From contig NC_031473.1 in assembly GCF_000006565.2 (NCBI RefSeq), positions 1 to 64,000 on the forward strand: DNA of 64,000 bases, read 5' to 3'. The notes beneath the pieces are model-generated. The model was given only the letters and a program-made list of their open reading frames with translations. It was not told the origin of the DNA and ran no database searches. How positions within the stretch are numbered: position 1 is the first letter of the stretch; the number at the start of each line of letters is the position of its first letter. Shown here in pieces: positions 34,901 through 46,646 of this stretch. This DNA comes from Toxoplasma gondii ME49 (taxonomy: Eukaryota > Apicomplexa > Conoidasida > Eucoccidiorida > Sarcocystidae). The translations under genes were made by a program, and so were the position numbers.

Positions 34901-37900
34901 AGGAACGGGGAAGTGAGAGAGGGGCAGGAACGTGGAGGACCGGAGGAGGAAGAGAGAGGTCTCGGTTGAAAAGAAGGAACAGTCAAAAATCTGGTGGGGA
35001 TCCCGAGACGCGAGCCAGAGAGACGGCCTCCAGGGGGAACTAGGGGATGTGTGTGCATGCCCAGGGCGGATCTCATTCAGTGCAAGAGGAGCAACTGTCG
35101 AGACCTCGAGACGACGGCAGAAGGAAGAAGGAAAGAGAGAGAACCGAGAAGGAGAACATGAGCAGAAAGGAGAACAGAGGAGAAGAGGAAGAGCGGGGAA
35201 TCCGCATGCCTGACCAACAGAGAACGGGATCGAGTGCAAAAAAAAGGTAATTTCTTTTCGCGTGTGTCGTGCATTGTTTCTCAGGGCTGGTCTTCGTCGA
35301 CTTCCTCAGTTGACGCCAAGAATTACATGGCGCAGGTCGCAGAGATTTTGAGTGGAGACAGCGTCGTTCTGCGGTTGCCCGACGGCCGCGAGCGCCGGGT
35401 GTACCTCGCCAGCATTCGGTGCCCTCGCGCTGCGGGCGTGGGCAAGACCGCTTCGCGCGAGGAAGAAAGCATTGCGTTTGAGACGAAGGAGTTCGTTCGG
35501 AGGAAGCTTGTTGGGAAGAACGTCAAGGTGAGGCATGTCGAACTCGCCGACCGACGCGAAGGACCTCGGCACAAAGAAAGAGAAACGCAGCGCGGAGCAC
35601 TCCACCTCCCATGGCCTTCCACACACACCCAGAGGACAAGGAGAAGAAACTCAAACGGGTGGAGCAAGACAGAATTTGAGAGCCAGGCGCGGACAGACAG
35701 AGGCAGGGAAAGATCGATGTAGAGAGAGGTGGACACAGAGAAAGATGGTTCGAGAGAGGCAGATCCAGAGAAAGGCAAACATCTGTAGCGATATATGAGG
35801 CGAGAGAAGAAGGAGGTCTGCGTGCGTGCTTCCAGTCAACGGATATATATATATATATATATATGTATATGTTTGGGGGGTCGAGAACTCGATGCATTTC
35901 CTTTTTTAGGTCATCGTGGAGTACGTTCGCGAGCCTCTACCGAGCGCTTCGGGAGCGGCCTTGCCGCCTGCGAGCGACGACCAGGGTCGCATGCACTTTG
36001 TCAGTTTGTGGGTCCCCAACAGTCCGAAGGATACGGATGCCTCTCAAACAAAGAACTGTCAAAACATCGCCGAGTTGATTCTCCAAGCTGGTCTCGGCAA
36101 GACCATCCCGCACCGCGCTGACGACGAACGTGCTACTGTAAGTCAAATTCGGAAGAGGCGAATCAAACTCGGATATCTCCTTTTTTTTCACAGCGGAGCG
36201 TTAGATCCTTGTGTGGGTGCATGATTTATTCGTCGTATTCGGTCTGCATTCAGTCAAACGTCGTTCTCTCGCCGTTGCCAAGGGCGTTTCGAGAGTGCTT
36301 CAAGTGTATATGCACGCGCCCAGACATCGGCGTCTTCACAGTTTTCCATCAGCAATATGAGTGAAGGCTTCCATGGATAAATTCCTGGTGTTTCTTGGGA
36401 AAAAGGATGTGTGGACAGGGAGGTTGTGCAGAGATGCATGTCTGGGAAAATGCGATGAAACAGACATCTGCAAAAGAACAGCCAGAACTGAGACACCCGC
36501 GTCTCTGCGGCGCATTCAGAGCAACGCCGATCGTTGCCTATCCTGCACCTCTCTCATGTTGCAACGTCTTGTGTACATAGAAAAGTAGACCCACTCCTAA
36601 ATATATATATATATATATATGTATGTCTGTGTGTGTATATGAATTGACATATATTGATTTAATCATCGACATTGACAGCTGCCGGCGTTGGGGTTTGTTT
36701 TCTTTTTTTCGCGTGTTTGGGAGAAACTGGTAAGTCTGTGCTGAAGGCCGAGAGGCGCTCAGCGATTGCGGAGTTCGGCGATTTTTGTTTTCAGGAATAC
36801 GACAAATACCTGGAACTGGAGAAGGCCGCCATGGAGCAAAAGAAGGGCATGCATGCGCCGACTCAGCAGTGGAAAGTTCACCGGATCATCGACTTGCTCG
36901 GACCTGCGAACGCCCAGCGCGCGAATGCGTATTTTCAGCAACTCGAGAGAATTCCCAAACTCGATGGCGTCGTCGACTACGTCTTCGGACCCGGCAGATT
37001 CAAGATCCGAATTCCTTCGGTACGGAAACTCACGTTCCCTTCCACGTCCTATCCATCTGTCCAGATCTGTACATGTATATTCTATTTCCCTATACATACG
37101 CATACATAAATATATATACGTGTGGGTGTAGGTAGTGTTAGTTTTTAGCTTGTATGACCCGTTGCGTGTGCATTTCGGAAGGCTACGGATTTGGCAGCTA
37201 TGGTGGCTTTGTACGGAGACGGAACGCATGTAAACTTAAGTAGATGTATACAGATTTGTCTGCTTACGTCCGTGTGTGAATTGCTCAGTTCCTTTGCTCT
37301 TTTTGCATCTTTCAGAACGCATTTTTTTTCTCTCGCATGTTTCGACTGCTCGAAACTGTCTACACATCCACCAACGTACTTCACAAAAATGCACATCATA
37401 TACACGTATATATATGTATATATATATATTTATATGTATTTGTATGTGTATCAGTGTTCCGTTTCTTTCTATCTCTCCACGTGCACCCATACCTACACAC
37501 ACATGCACGTATACAAATATATACATATAGTATATATGTGCATTTGTGTATGACTTTGTTGTCGCCTCTATTCATAAATCTAGATTTGTGTATCTGTGAG
37601 TTGTATGTGTCTGTGTTTGAATTTCGCGTCTGTTTCCCCGCTGTTTTGTTGTCTTACTACTCTGTCTTCGTTTGCTGTTGCCCTTTCTCCCCAGCAAAAC
37701 ATTGCGATTTCGTTCGTTCTGGGAGGCATTCGGTGCCCGCAGTCGGCGCCGCGTCCAGGATCCTTTGCGGCGGCGCGTCCAGGCGGGAAGCCCCGCGAGG
37801 CCGAACCGTTTGGCGAGGAGGCGCAGAGTTTCTCGCGCGCGCGCGTGTTGCAGCGCGATGTGCAAGTGAAAGTGGAGTCTGTCGACAAAGGGGGGAACTT

Positions 37901-40260
37901 CATCGGAACTCTGTGGTACAACCAAGGCAAGCAAAACCTCGCCGTGGATCTCCTCGAACTCGGATTTGCGCACACGGTCGACTTCTCCCTCGCCAGGTGC
38001 TCACTCCGAGAACTGCTGGTCGCCGCAGAGAACAAAGCCAAGGCCGCCCGGGTGAACATCTGGAGTCTCCCTGGAGCGCTGGAGGCGGAGGAAAACGTCG
38101 CGAAGGAAGTCGAAGTCGACGAAGTTCTCCCACACGTCACAGTGTCTCACGTCGAAGGAGTCGACAACTTTTTCGTTCAGGTAACAAGAAACACAAGAGG
38201 TGGAAAAGCCTCGACGCAATCCTGGTCGGACTCCAGACACTGCGTGAACTCAAAGGCTTGGAAAGACACTGGCGCATATCTGGAGGTATATATACATATA
38301 TATACATATACATATATATATATATATATATATATGTGGGCATAGAGGTAGAGAGAGATGGAAATGTAGAATGGGAGTTCCAGTCTGTGCATGTCCAATT
38401 AGCCAGGTGTAGATAGGTCTAGGTAGATGCAGATTTTTTCCATGGATGTATATGTGCATTTTTTAGGATCCGTCGAGCGCGGACTTGCAGAGCGTGATGA
38501 CGACACTTGGGAAGTACGGCACAGAAGGGTCGTCGAACCTCGAGGATACATACACTCCTGGTGGCTTGCCAAGGAAAGGCGAAGTCGTCATCTGCAAATT
38601 CTCCGCAGACAACCTGGTGAGGAGAGACTTGATCGAGAAAGCAACGAGTGAGTCAGGAACCGGAGAAACGCCAGCAAAAGGTACATGTTTTTTCTCTTGA
38701 GACACATCCACATCACCATGTGTGCACACAGTTGTTTGTGGCTTTGTATCAGCATATGTGTGTGGTGCATATCCATATCAGTATATATATATATATATAT
38801 ATATATAGGTGTGTGCATGCGAACGGGTTTCCCTTGCGTTGTGCAGTGGTACCGCGGCCGCGTCGACGGGAGAGACAGCAGCGGAAAAGAGCCGCAGATT
38901 TCCGTTTTTTACATCGACTTCGGAAACCGGGAAACTCTGCCTCTCCACGCAGTCCGCAGGTGCCCAGACACCGTGTCCACCAACAAGTTTCCGCCTCAGG
39001 CAAAGCAGTGCTGTCTCTCAGGTGAGTTCCAGAAAAACGAGTTTTCCCCCGTTTCATCTTCTCGTCTTCGATGAAACGTTGAAGACGTCACTTTCGTTTC
39101 TGACCCTGCATGTGTCTCTCTTCTGAGACATGGAAACACAATTTGCCCTACTACGGTAGAGACAGACAGGGAAACGAAACCCTGTAGAGAACTCTAGATT
39201 ATAGAAGAGAAAAAGGCTGGCGGTAGGACATTCTAGTGGTGACAGGAATCCCTTGGCGATCTCGTACGCATACAAGTGTAGGCAAAAAGGTATGCGTAGA
39301 TTCATATATATATATATATATATACGCATATATATGTATGTATATGTATATATTTGTATAGTGTACGTGGAGTGTTTTATCCTGGTGGTCGTGGTGTGTG
39401 TTGCCTTGTTGGTTTTCCTGTTTTCTGCGCTGTTCTTTGTTATAATGAGCTGAATTTTTGTGCGTTGGATTAGGCGACGTCTGCGTGTTTGTCGACCGCG
39501 TTGTGCTGCAGGTCTCTTGCCCCCACCCGAAATGGAATTCGAGGCAGCTTCTTTCTTGGACGAGGTGACCCAGAACCTCGTTTTCCAGTGCAAGATCGAA
39601 AAGATCGACGCTAACAAGAAGCGACACTGCATCCTCACTCCGCAGGAAGACCTGGGAACGGGAAGTGAGTCCAAAAGCTAAAAGCAGAGAGTTTCTCAAT
39701 TTCAGAAAATAGTCCGCAAAAGTCTGTGTAACTGTGAAATCTAAATAAAAGTGAACATAGATCTGAAGGGCGATGTAGACCCGAATGAGGGTAATCAATA
39801 TCAAAGAATACATCTGTTTTCGGGTGCCACCATGTATGTATATATATATATATATATTAGAAAGTATACATTAGTGCATCTACATAGACATATATCTAGA
39901 CCTGCATATACATTGACATATATATATATGTGTGTATATGTGTGTATATATTTGTGTATATGATAGGTGCAAGGAGGTGTATCCATTGACTCTTTCGGAT
40001 TAGGGATTTGTGTAGGTGAAGAGGGACTTTCGTGAAGTGTGGGGACTTTCTTTTCAGAGACTGGAAACACCGTGAACGAGAAGGTCCTGCGGAAGGGTCT
40101 GGCCTGCTTGGACAAAAAGTCAAACACGAAATATTTCCATAGATTCCAAGTTGAGGAAGAAGCTGCCCGGAAGGCTCACGTGAATGTGTGGCGATACGGC
40201 GACTGCGGAGGCGACGACGAAGATGATTATCCTTCACTCAATGGTCGCGGGTACGCGTAA
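31927..40260 (+). CDS. TSN: Tudor-SN (staphylococcal nuclease-like and Tudor domain protein, SND1/p100 family)
   Basis: RNA-binding/nuclease cofactor with roles in RNA metabolism; as I recall, the T. gondii protein has been linked to Argonaute. Exons: 31927-31999, 32913-33206, 33739-34086, 34566-34810, 35285-35527, 35910-36137, 36795-37019, 37695-38180, 38467-38616, 38847-39021, 39512-39664, 40058-40260. Phases agree; about 940 aa. SN-like domains lie near residues 5-150, 175-315, 332-480 (MAQVAEILSGDSVVLRLPDG then IRCPR) and 510-665 (VLGGIRCPQ). A Tudor domain (about 735-825) has WYRGRVDG, FYIDFGNRETL and FPPQAKQC, embedded in a last partial SN domain ending in ARKAHVNVWRYGD. Length and order match the family. 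The start codon is in MASGIATVKEVVSGDTF. The acidic tail EDDYPSLNGRGYA ends the protein. Several introns carry (TA)n tracts. Confidence 0.95.
35843..39858. repeat. (TA)n microsatellites in Tudor-SN introns
   Basis: Runs near 35843-35864, 36601-36620, 38287-38336, 38780-38807, 39305-39324 and 39839-39858, with shorter ones near 37400-37540. All fall in introns, none in exons. Confidence 0.9.
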
Positions 40261-43200
40261 AGTTTTGTTCCATCGACGAGTTTCTCTTGTGCTTCTCAGG
40301 ACGCTCAGGGCGAGTGTTCCGGTGTCTCCTCTGGTTTCAGGTCGTGTTCTCCCGCTCTCGTGCCTTCTTCACTGTTCTGAACGCCCCGGCTCGGTGTTCT
40401 TCTGTTTAGGCAGCTTTAGAGTTTCCGGTTCTTTTGTGTCTTGTCTCGTTGTCAAATGGGATGTGTGCGGTTCATCTTCGCATGTGCTCGAGCCGTCTGC
40501 TCTTCAGTCTCCTTCTCCATTCTTTCGCCTCAGTTCAGGCCCAGTGCTTCGACAGAGGCGTATTCGGGGGGTGTTGGGGTCTCGTGGTGTCTTTCGAGAA
40601 GCGTCGGGTCGCCTCAGGTTTCCTTCTCGTGGCTGCTTTGTTTGATGACTTTGTTCACCAGCGAAGACTGTTCGTTGTGTCTTTCCTTTGCAGGGGACGA
40701 CGATAAACACGACGCCCTACGAGAAGAGAGAAGTCGGGAAGAGAGAGCGGCTGTCCTTTGTCCGTATCCCGGTGCACCTGTTGTCTCGGCTTCCTCTCGT
40801 GTAAAGATCGGTTTTATCCGCAATGCGTCTCGCTCGTTGTTCTTTGTCGAGGCTCCCTCTGGAGCGGGTGCCTCTCAGAGAAGCCTAGATATTCGTGTCT
40901 GGAAATCTCAGAGCCGACCGTCCGCCCACACAGCTGCGAAAAAAAAACTAGGAGGCGTGTGTGTGCATGCCGTGTTGGGATGGCGAGGGAAAAGGAGTTC
41001 GGCGAAAGCGAGAGAGCGAGGATTCGCCTTCAGGTTCTTCTCTTGAAGAAATCACACGAAGCGCATTGCCATTGTTGAGTCGCCATGGAGACAAAGTGTC
41101 ACGCTTTTCTCTAGGAAGCGAGAACTCGAAGTTCGAAGAATTCCGAATTCCGTGCTGTCTCGGGAACTTGTGCCATGTTTTTCCGTCAAATCAGCCGAGT
41201 CGGTGTTGTTTTGGCCGGGTTGTTGTTGCTGGCTCAACACCCGTCTTTTTCCGTCGGGTTGCCGAGTTTCTCCGAGGTTCCAGAAATGCAAATACAGAGA
41301 AAAAACGGGACTTCTACTCTTGAGATACTTCTTTCTCGCATACTAAACGTCGCTAGGTTCTCTGCCGCTCACGTTTCCAGTTTTTCCACGCTCCCAGGAC
41401 TCTATGATAGAACTGCACAGCAAGTTCCTTTTCTCGGCTGCAGTTGTCTCTCGAAAGCTGAAACTTTCGACTGACAGGAAGGCTGCAGTTGCCACTCACG
41501 GAGTGTCGACTATGTCTAGAAAAAGAATCCATGCAAGAACATGCGAGGGTATACTTTTGCAAGGCGACACCGTGGCTAATAAGTTTGAGACGGACGCACG
41601 CAGAGCCCTACATTTACAGTTGACGGTTTGTGCCCAAACAAGTGCATGCATCAGTGCACGTCCAGGTGGAAAGGAAAAAGTCGAGAGCAATTCAGATATT
41701 CGCATATATGTATTTACAGATACGCATACAAGTTTCTGTGCAATTAGCTGTTTACGTCCGAAGGAAGTTCCTGTCCTAACGGTAGAGCTGTCAGGGACGG
41801 CTTTGGGTGTTTCATTTATGCACAAGGGATGGAACTTAGTTGAAGTGGATTTCTTTCAGCAAAAGTCACGTTCTTTGTTTTGCCAAAGCGGGGACGTGTC
41901 ATCCCATGTTTAACCCAAGAGCACGTTTCGCTTTAGATTTTTCTCCACTGTAGATGTCTTAGCCCATGACGCTTTGCAGAGCCCTAAATGACACTCGCGC
42001 TTCTACGCGTGTATAAATCTACGTAGATATATATTTGTATATAAGAATATTTTGTGTGTGTTAATTTCTCTTTAAACAGACATGTGCCTCGGTAGGCAAA
42101 GGCACCGTGCGTTTGTCCGGGCGACAGGAATGGTAAAAGGGTCATCAAGGTTAGAGAGGAACGCCGTGTACTCAGGCAGTTTTTAAGAGCAATAGGATTT
42201 TTGAAATGCTGTACCTCTCTCTACAGTGCCTTTCAATCACAGCAGTCGCTCTCCGCGTTTCCCCCTCCTGGTTCTGTTTCCTTGTGCCTTTGAAGGAAAC
42301 TGAGAAAGCCGGGACAGGGCACTATTTTATGCAACATGAAGTTCCGCCACTGCTTCTTACTTGCAGGGAAACACACGACCGCCTTAAAAGATGAACTTGT
42401 TTCGGTGCGAAAACGTTCACAGTTCTGTTTGAGTGACAACGGAGCTCCGTGTGAAATCGAAGAAGACGAGCTGAAACTTTCCGTGCAAACGTCTATTTGG
42501 CGGCTGGGAAGGCGGCAGTGCGGTGTTGTGGAAAAGTCTGTCAAAATGTATCTAGGAAATTCCTCAGGATACGGGTTCTACTCTGCGGTGGCTCCCCGTG
42601 GTTTGACGTTGATAAGGAAGAGTCCCGAGTTAGGGAAGGTCACCAACTCTGCTTCACAAGGCGTTTCGTTTCCAGAACTTGGATAAAGGTTATTTCGGAG
42701 TGACAGCGGGTCATTTTCTTTAATTGTTCAACAAAAATTGATCCCGAAAAAGCCGTGAACGCGTCCCACAGTCTGTGCATGAAGCCCCGACTTCGAGGGT
42801 TCACCAGGGCTGCCTGACGTCGGTCACGTAACTTGAAAGTCGTTTTCTTTGCTTTGTAAAGTGAAATGCAGGGATCGGCACACGCGGGATAGCGAGGATT
42901 GAAGCAAGCATTGGCTGTGTGCTTCTTTTGTCTCGAAAGGAAATGCAGCAGAGCATCTCGTCTTCTTACTTTGCGACAGGAAGCATTCCGCATGTTGTGT
43001 GTGCATAATAATGATCCCCTACAAACAGGAAACTTACTTGTTTGCAGAAAAACCACCGGGCGACTCGACCATGCCCAATCGTGTGGGGAAATGAAGTGGG
43101 TCTTTTGCCTTACAGAACCGAAACGCGGCATTTTCGCCCTTTTAGACCGGTAGAGACCTCGAAGTGATCCAAGGTGAAAGAGCACTCTTCCAGCGTTTGC

Positions 43201-43547
43201 GGTGAGCTGTTTCACCGGAAAGTAACGGATGTCCAGGCTCGATATTTGACATTCACTATCGTTGCACACTGCTGTCCAGGCGAAGTGGACGGTATACGGG
43301 TTTTTCGAGTCGTAGCAAATGGCAATTGCGAGAAGAACATTCCGATCAATGATACTACAAGCTTAGGAGCCGTTATTACCACCCGAGGATAAAAGGCAAC
43401 TTTAAGCAGAGCGCGGTACCTAGTTTCTCCAGGGTTGCTAGATCCATTTAAATGCAAGTTTTATTACATAAAACTACTTCTATGCAGCTTGCAGAAGAAA
43501 AAAGGATGGACTGACACCTTTCAGTGGACACGCGGATCTCGAAGTAG
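40261..43547. other. Intergenic region, no gene supported
   Basis: About 3.3 kb after Tudor-SN, including its 3' UTR. Open frames up to 201 codons on the plus strand (40441-41046) and 209 on the minus (42640-43269) show no conserved motif and no supporting exon chain. AT-rich short tracts occur near 42000-42060. Confidence 0.5.
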
Positions 43548-44381
43548 TTGCCCGGCAACTCTGCCGATCCCTACTCTTTGCGGAATTTGCCTTCTTTGCT
43601 CGAGATGAAACCGCAGCCTCTCTCGGGTTCTTGCCCGGAGGGCGGATGTTTCACAGCCGAAACTCTGCTGATGCCGCAGGAGCTTGCGCTGATTCGGCAA
43701 GTGTTTGCGGAATTGGATGATGATCGCGACGGGTGGCTCAGCCCGGAAGACCTTCGTCGGAGCATGCTCCGGGACGGGATCCGCGTGACCAAGGCCGAGG
43801 CGGAAGCTTTCCTGTGGGAAGTGGACGAAGACGGAGATGGCAGGCTGGCACTTTCAGACTTCGCTCTGCTGTACGCGTTTGCGAAGTGCGGGATGCGCCG
43901 GCGCGAACCGCAGAAGTTGTCAAACTACTTGATCTACCGCTTGATCGATTTAGATCGCGACGGAAGGCTAGATATTGACCACGTCTATTCGTACCTCTGC
44001 CACATCATGGACAAAGAGGCGGCGAACCGAAACATGAACAAGATCTTCGGCTTTTACGCGGTCGACTCTCCCACGACAGATAAAGTGACCCCGGCGCAGT
44101 GGCTTACCATCCTCGAGACGTCGCTCTGGGAACAAGACTGCCCGGTCGTGGACAACGAAAAAGCCCCCTGGCAAACCGACACGAATTCCGCAGTCTTCCC
44201 GTTTCTTAGAGACAAGGTTAGAGTCAGACCCAGAGTAGACGATCGGCTAGACATCCAGAAACTCCGCGACACGAGGAATCAAGTCGTGGCGGAAACCGGG
44301 ACGATTCCTCGCGAACCCTACTCCCGAGGCAGGCGTTCGCCGATCTGTCCGCCGCAAAGACGGAGCGCCAAACGGCGCTAG
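43548..44381 (+). CDS. EF-hand calcium-binding protein, intronless
   Basis: A single-exon 277-aa protein, starting at 43548 or possibly at the in-frame ATG at 43605. Three EF-hand loops are clear: residues 57-68 (DDDRDGWLSPED), 93-104 (DEDGDGRLALSD) and 134-145 (DLDRDGRLDIDH). Calcium ligands at positions 1, 3 and 5 and the Gly at 6 are all present, but position 12 is Asp, Asp and His instead of Glu. A fourth helical pair around 160-190 (VDSPTTDKVTPAQWLTIL) may be a degenerate EF-hand. The C-terminal 75 residues are basic and end in SAKRR. No membrane or signal segment is seen. This is likely a calcium sensor or buffer; I cannot assign the subfamily. Confidence 0.85.
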   Translation: MPGNSADPYSLRNLPSLLEMKPQPLSGSCPEGGCFTAETLLMPQELALIRQVFAELDDDRDGWLSPEDLRRSMLRDGIRVTKAEAEAFLWEVDEDGDGRLALSDFALLYAFAKCGMRRREPQKLSNYLIYRLIDLDRDGRLDIDHVYSYLCHIMDKEAANRNMNKIFGFYAVDSPTTDKVTPAQWLTILETSLWEQDCPVVDNEKAPWQTDTNSAVFPFLRDKVRVRPRVDDRLDIQKLRDTRNQVVAETGTIPREPYSRGRRSPICPPQRRSAKRR

Positions 44382-45449
44382 AACTCTCTGGCGAATGCTG
44401 TTTCACAAATGCAGACTCAAGCACTTTCTCGCCGTGCTGCTCTCCCGTATCAGGGCGAAGCAGCAAAGGTATTTTGGCAAGGTGCGGACCACGCTGTAGC
44501 CGCACGAAAATGCGGGGGAAAGAGGGATGCGTTGGACAGAAATGCAGAGAACGCAACGAACGTATTTCCAAGACACCAGTTCAGCAGAGGGGGGCATGGG
44601 AACGAAGGAAGCTTTGGGGTTTTCGTGAACGGAGTTAGTTCCGAGACTATCTTCAGAATGAACACATACCGAAATCGCGTACAAATGGTGTTTTCCGACG
44701 TTGGACGCCATGCAACCGAGGGAATTGATCCAGTGAGGTGCCTGGGAATTAAGTGATTTGGGGCAGTCTCGCAAATGCTTCTTGTTTTCCGTTTCGGAAC
44801 AGGAAACTTGCAGAGAGGGCAACAGTTCACATGTGGCTGCCTTTTGTACGAACATACTTCGGTGTGAACAAGTAACCATAGTATAGGTAAATAAATATAA
44901 GCATAGAGAGGGTTGTATATTTTTGCAATGTATTGAAGGTACTTTTCTGTGTTTCTCGCACTTTCGGTGGATAGACGGGACTTGGTAGCAGGGATTTCCT
45001 GTCGGCAATGGTCAGAGGAGCAGGAAAACGGATTTCGCATTAGATGTGAATCCCAGGGCTGGGGCTGTCCTTCACGGCTTTTTCCAGCACAGCTTCCCAC
45101 AAGACCGGAGGTGTTTCCCCTCCGGGCAAAATGCAGTCTCTCTAACTCAAGGATGAGAGGCAACATGGAAATCTTCTACCTTGTTCAGACTTGAAGTCTG
45201 GCGTACGCATGTCTGGAGGGACGCCAGAATGCAGCGAGTTCCTGAACGATTACAGGCTGTAACGTTGTATTAATACAGACAAACTGAGAGAGAGATGCGC
45301 AGTCCAAGTCTTCTGCTGCTGCTTAGATTTACACGAGTTGCACTGCAGCCGATTCGAGTGAAAAGCTTTTGAAGACTTCCTTGAAAAATTCACTAAGACT
45401 CCACCACCTCGGCGACAACTTATCTTCTAGAAAAGAAAATCTCTGGCAT

Positions 45450-45484
<35 letters not shown>

Positions 45485-46646
45485 TATGCCAATAGCTCTG
45501 GGGCATTACCTCTCCCTACCATTACCTCCGACTAGATAAAATGCAGCTACATATATGTATATATAGCTCCATGAGAGGCGTAGCAACAGATGACTTTATC
45601 GATATATGTGTAGGGCCACTCACTTTGTTCTGGAAAGAGAGCTTTGATATCGCTCGACGGGTTCGCGTCTGTCGAGGCAAAGTGACAAGGAAGTTACGCC
45701 TGTATTCTTGATGCTCTCTTCACCCCGACGCGTGTTTCCCCCTGGAGTTCTCTCGTGCCCTCCTTCACAACAATTCCGATTAACAACCGAAGAATACTTG
45801 CAGAAACAAGTTCCTGCGCCATGTCACCCTGAGAACCCCTGAAACGACCTAGAACATTACAGTTGTGGAGCGAACTGTCACGAATTGTTCGATATCTGAA
45901 GTAAAAAAGCAACTCGTGATCATCAACCCCTTGCCCCCTGAGTTTGCTGGCCTATTTGACCGACAACTTCCTAGAAAAAAGATTTTCTACTGAAATAAGG
46001 GAACACTTCCACGCCGCTCTGTTTTCAAGACTCTTTCACAGATCCGCCCCTGTGTCGACGGAAACCTGGTGCACAGAACCGGCGCGCAACGTCCACATGA
46101 AGTCATTTGTTCCCATTCTTCCTCCGCTCAAAAAGCCTTGCCTCGCGAGCATTTCCTCGTCAAATTGGAAGATCCAGACCCTGTGTGTGTCTGTTGGTAA
46201 GCAGAAAACGCTGGAGAGACGAGAGCGTTCGCGCGTTCGTGTCTCTCGCAAGCATGCGAAACCCAGACGCATGCAAGCGGCAGAAAGAAGACTCTGTTTT
46301 CTCTGGCGAAGACCTCGCCACTGCGACAGCGTCTCTGCCTTTTTCTCGCGTGCAAAGCTGCATTTCCCCTTCCTTTTCCTGCATGTCGCTTCTTATCCGC
46401 TGGCCACCGTCAGTGTGCTGCTTGCTTCCTTGAGTGTAAACAGACACCTGCCGACTTGGGCAAAATCGCACGCGGAGAAACCCCTCGACTTTAGAAACAA
46501 TCGTTTCGCACGTTTCGCGACGACGCATTCGTTTTCGTTTTTCTGCCGAGGTCTTCTTCTCTTTCTTCTCTGCTCGACTGGCCTACGGAGCCTTGGATCC
46601 GACGCGCTGAAATTCCCTCGTTCTCCGCGTCTTCCTCTGCAACACC
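44382..46646. other. Intergenic region, no gene supported
   Basis: About 2.3 kb between two plus-strand genes, holding the 3' UTR of the EF-hand gene and the promoter and 5' UTR of the glutaredoxin gene. Open frames on both strands (for example 44450-45166 minus and 45944-46777 plus) lack motifs. A (TA)n tract lies at 45452-45482. Confidence 0.5.
45452..45482. repeat. (TA)n microsatellite, intergenic
   Basis: An uninterrupted TA run of about 15 units between the EF-hand and glutaredoxin genes. Confidence 0.9.
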
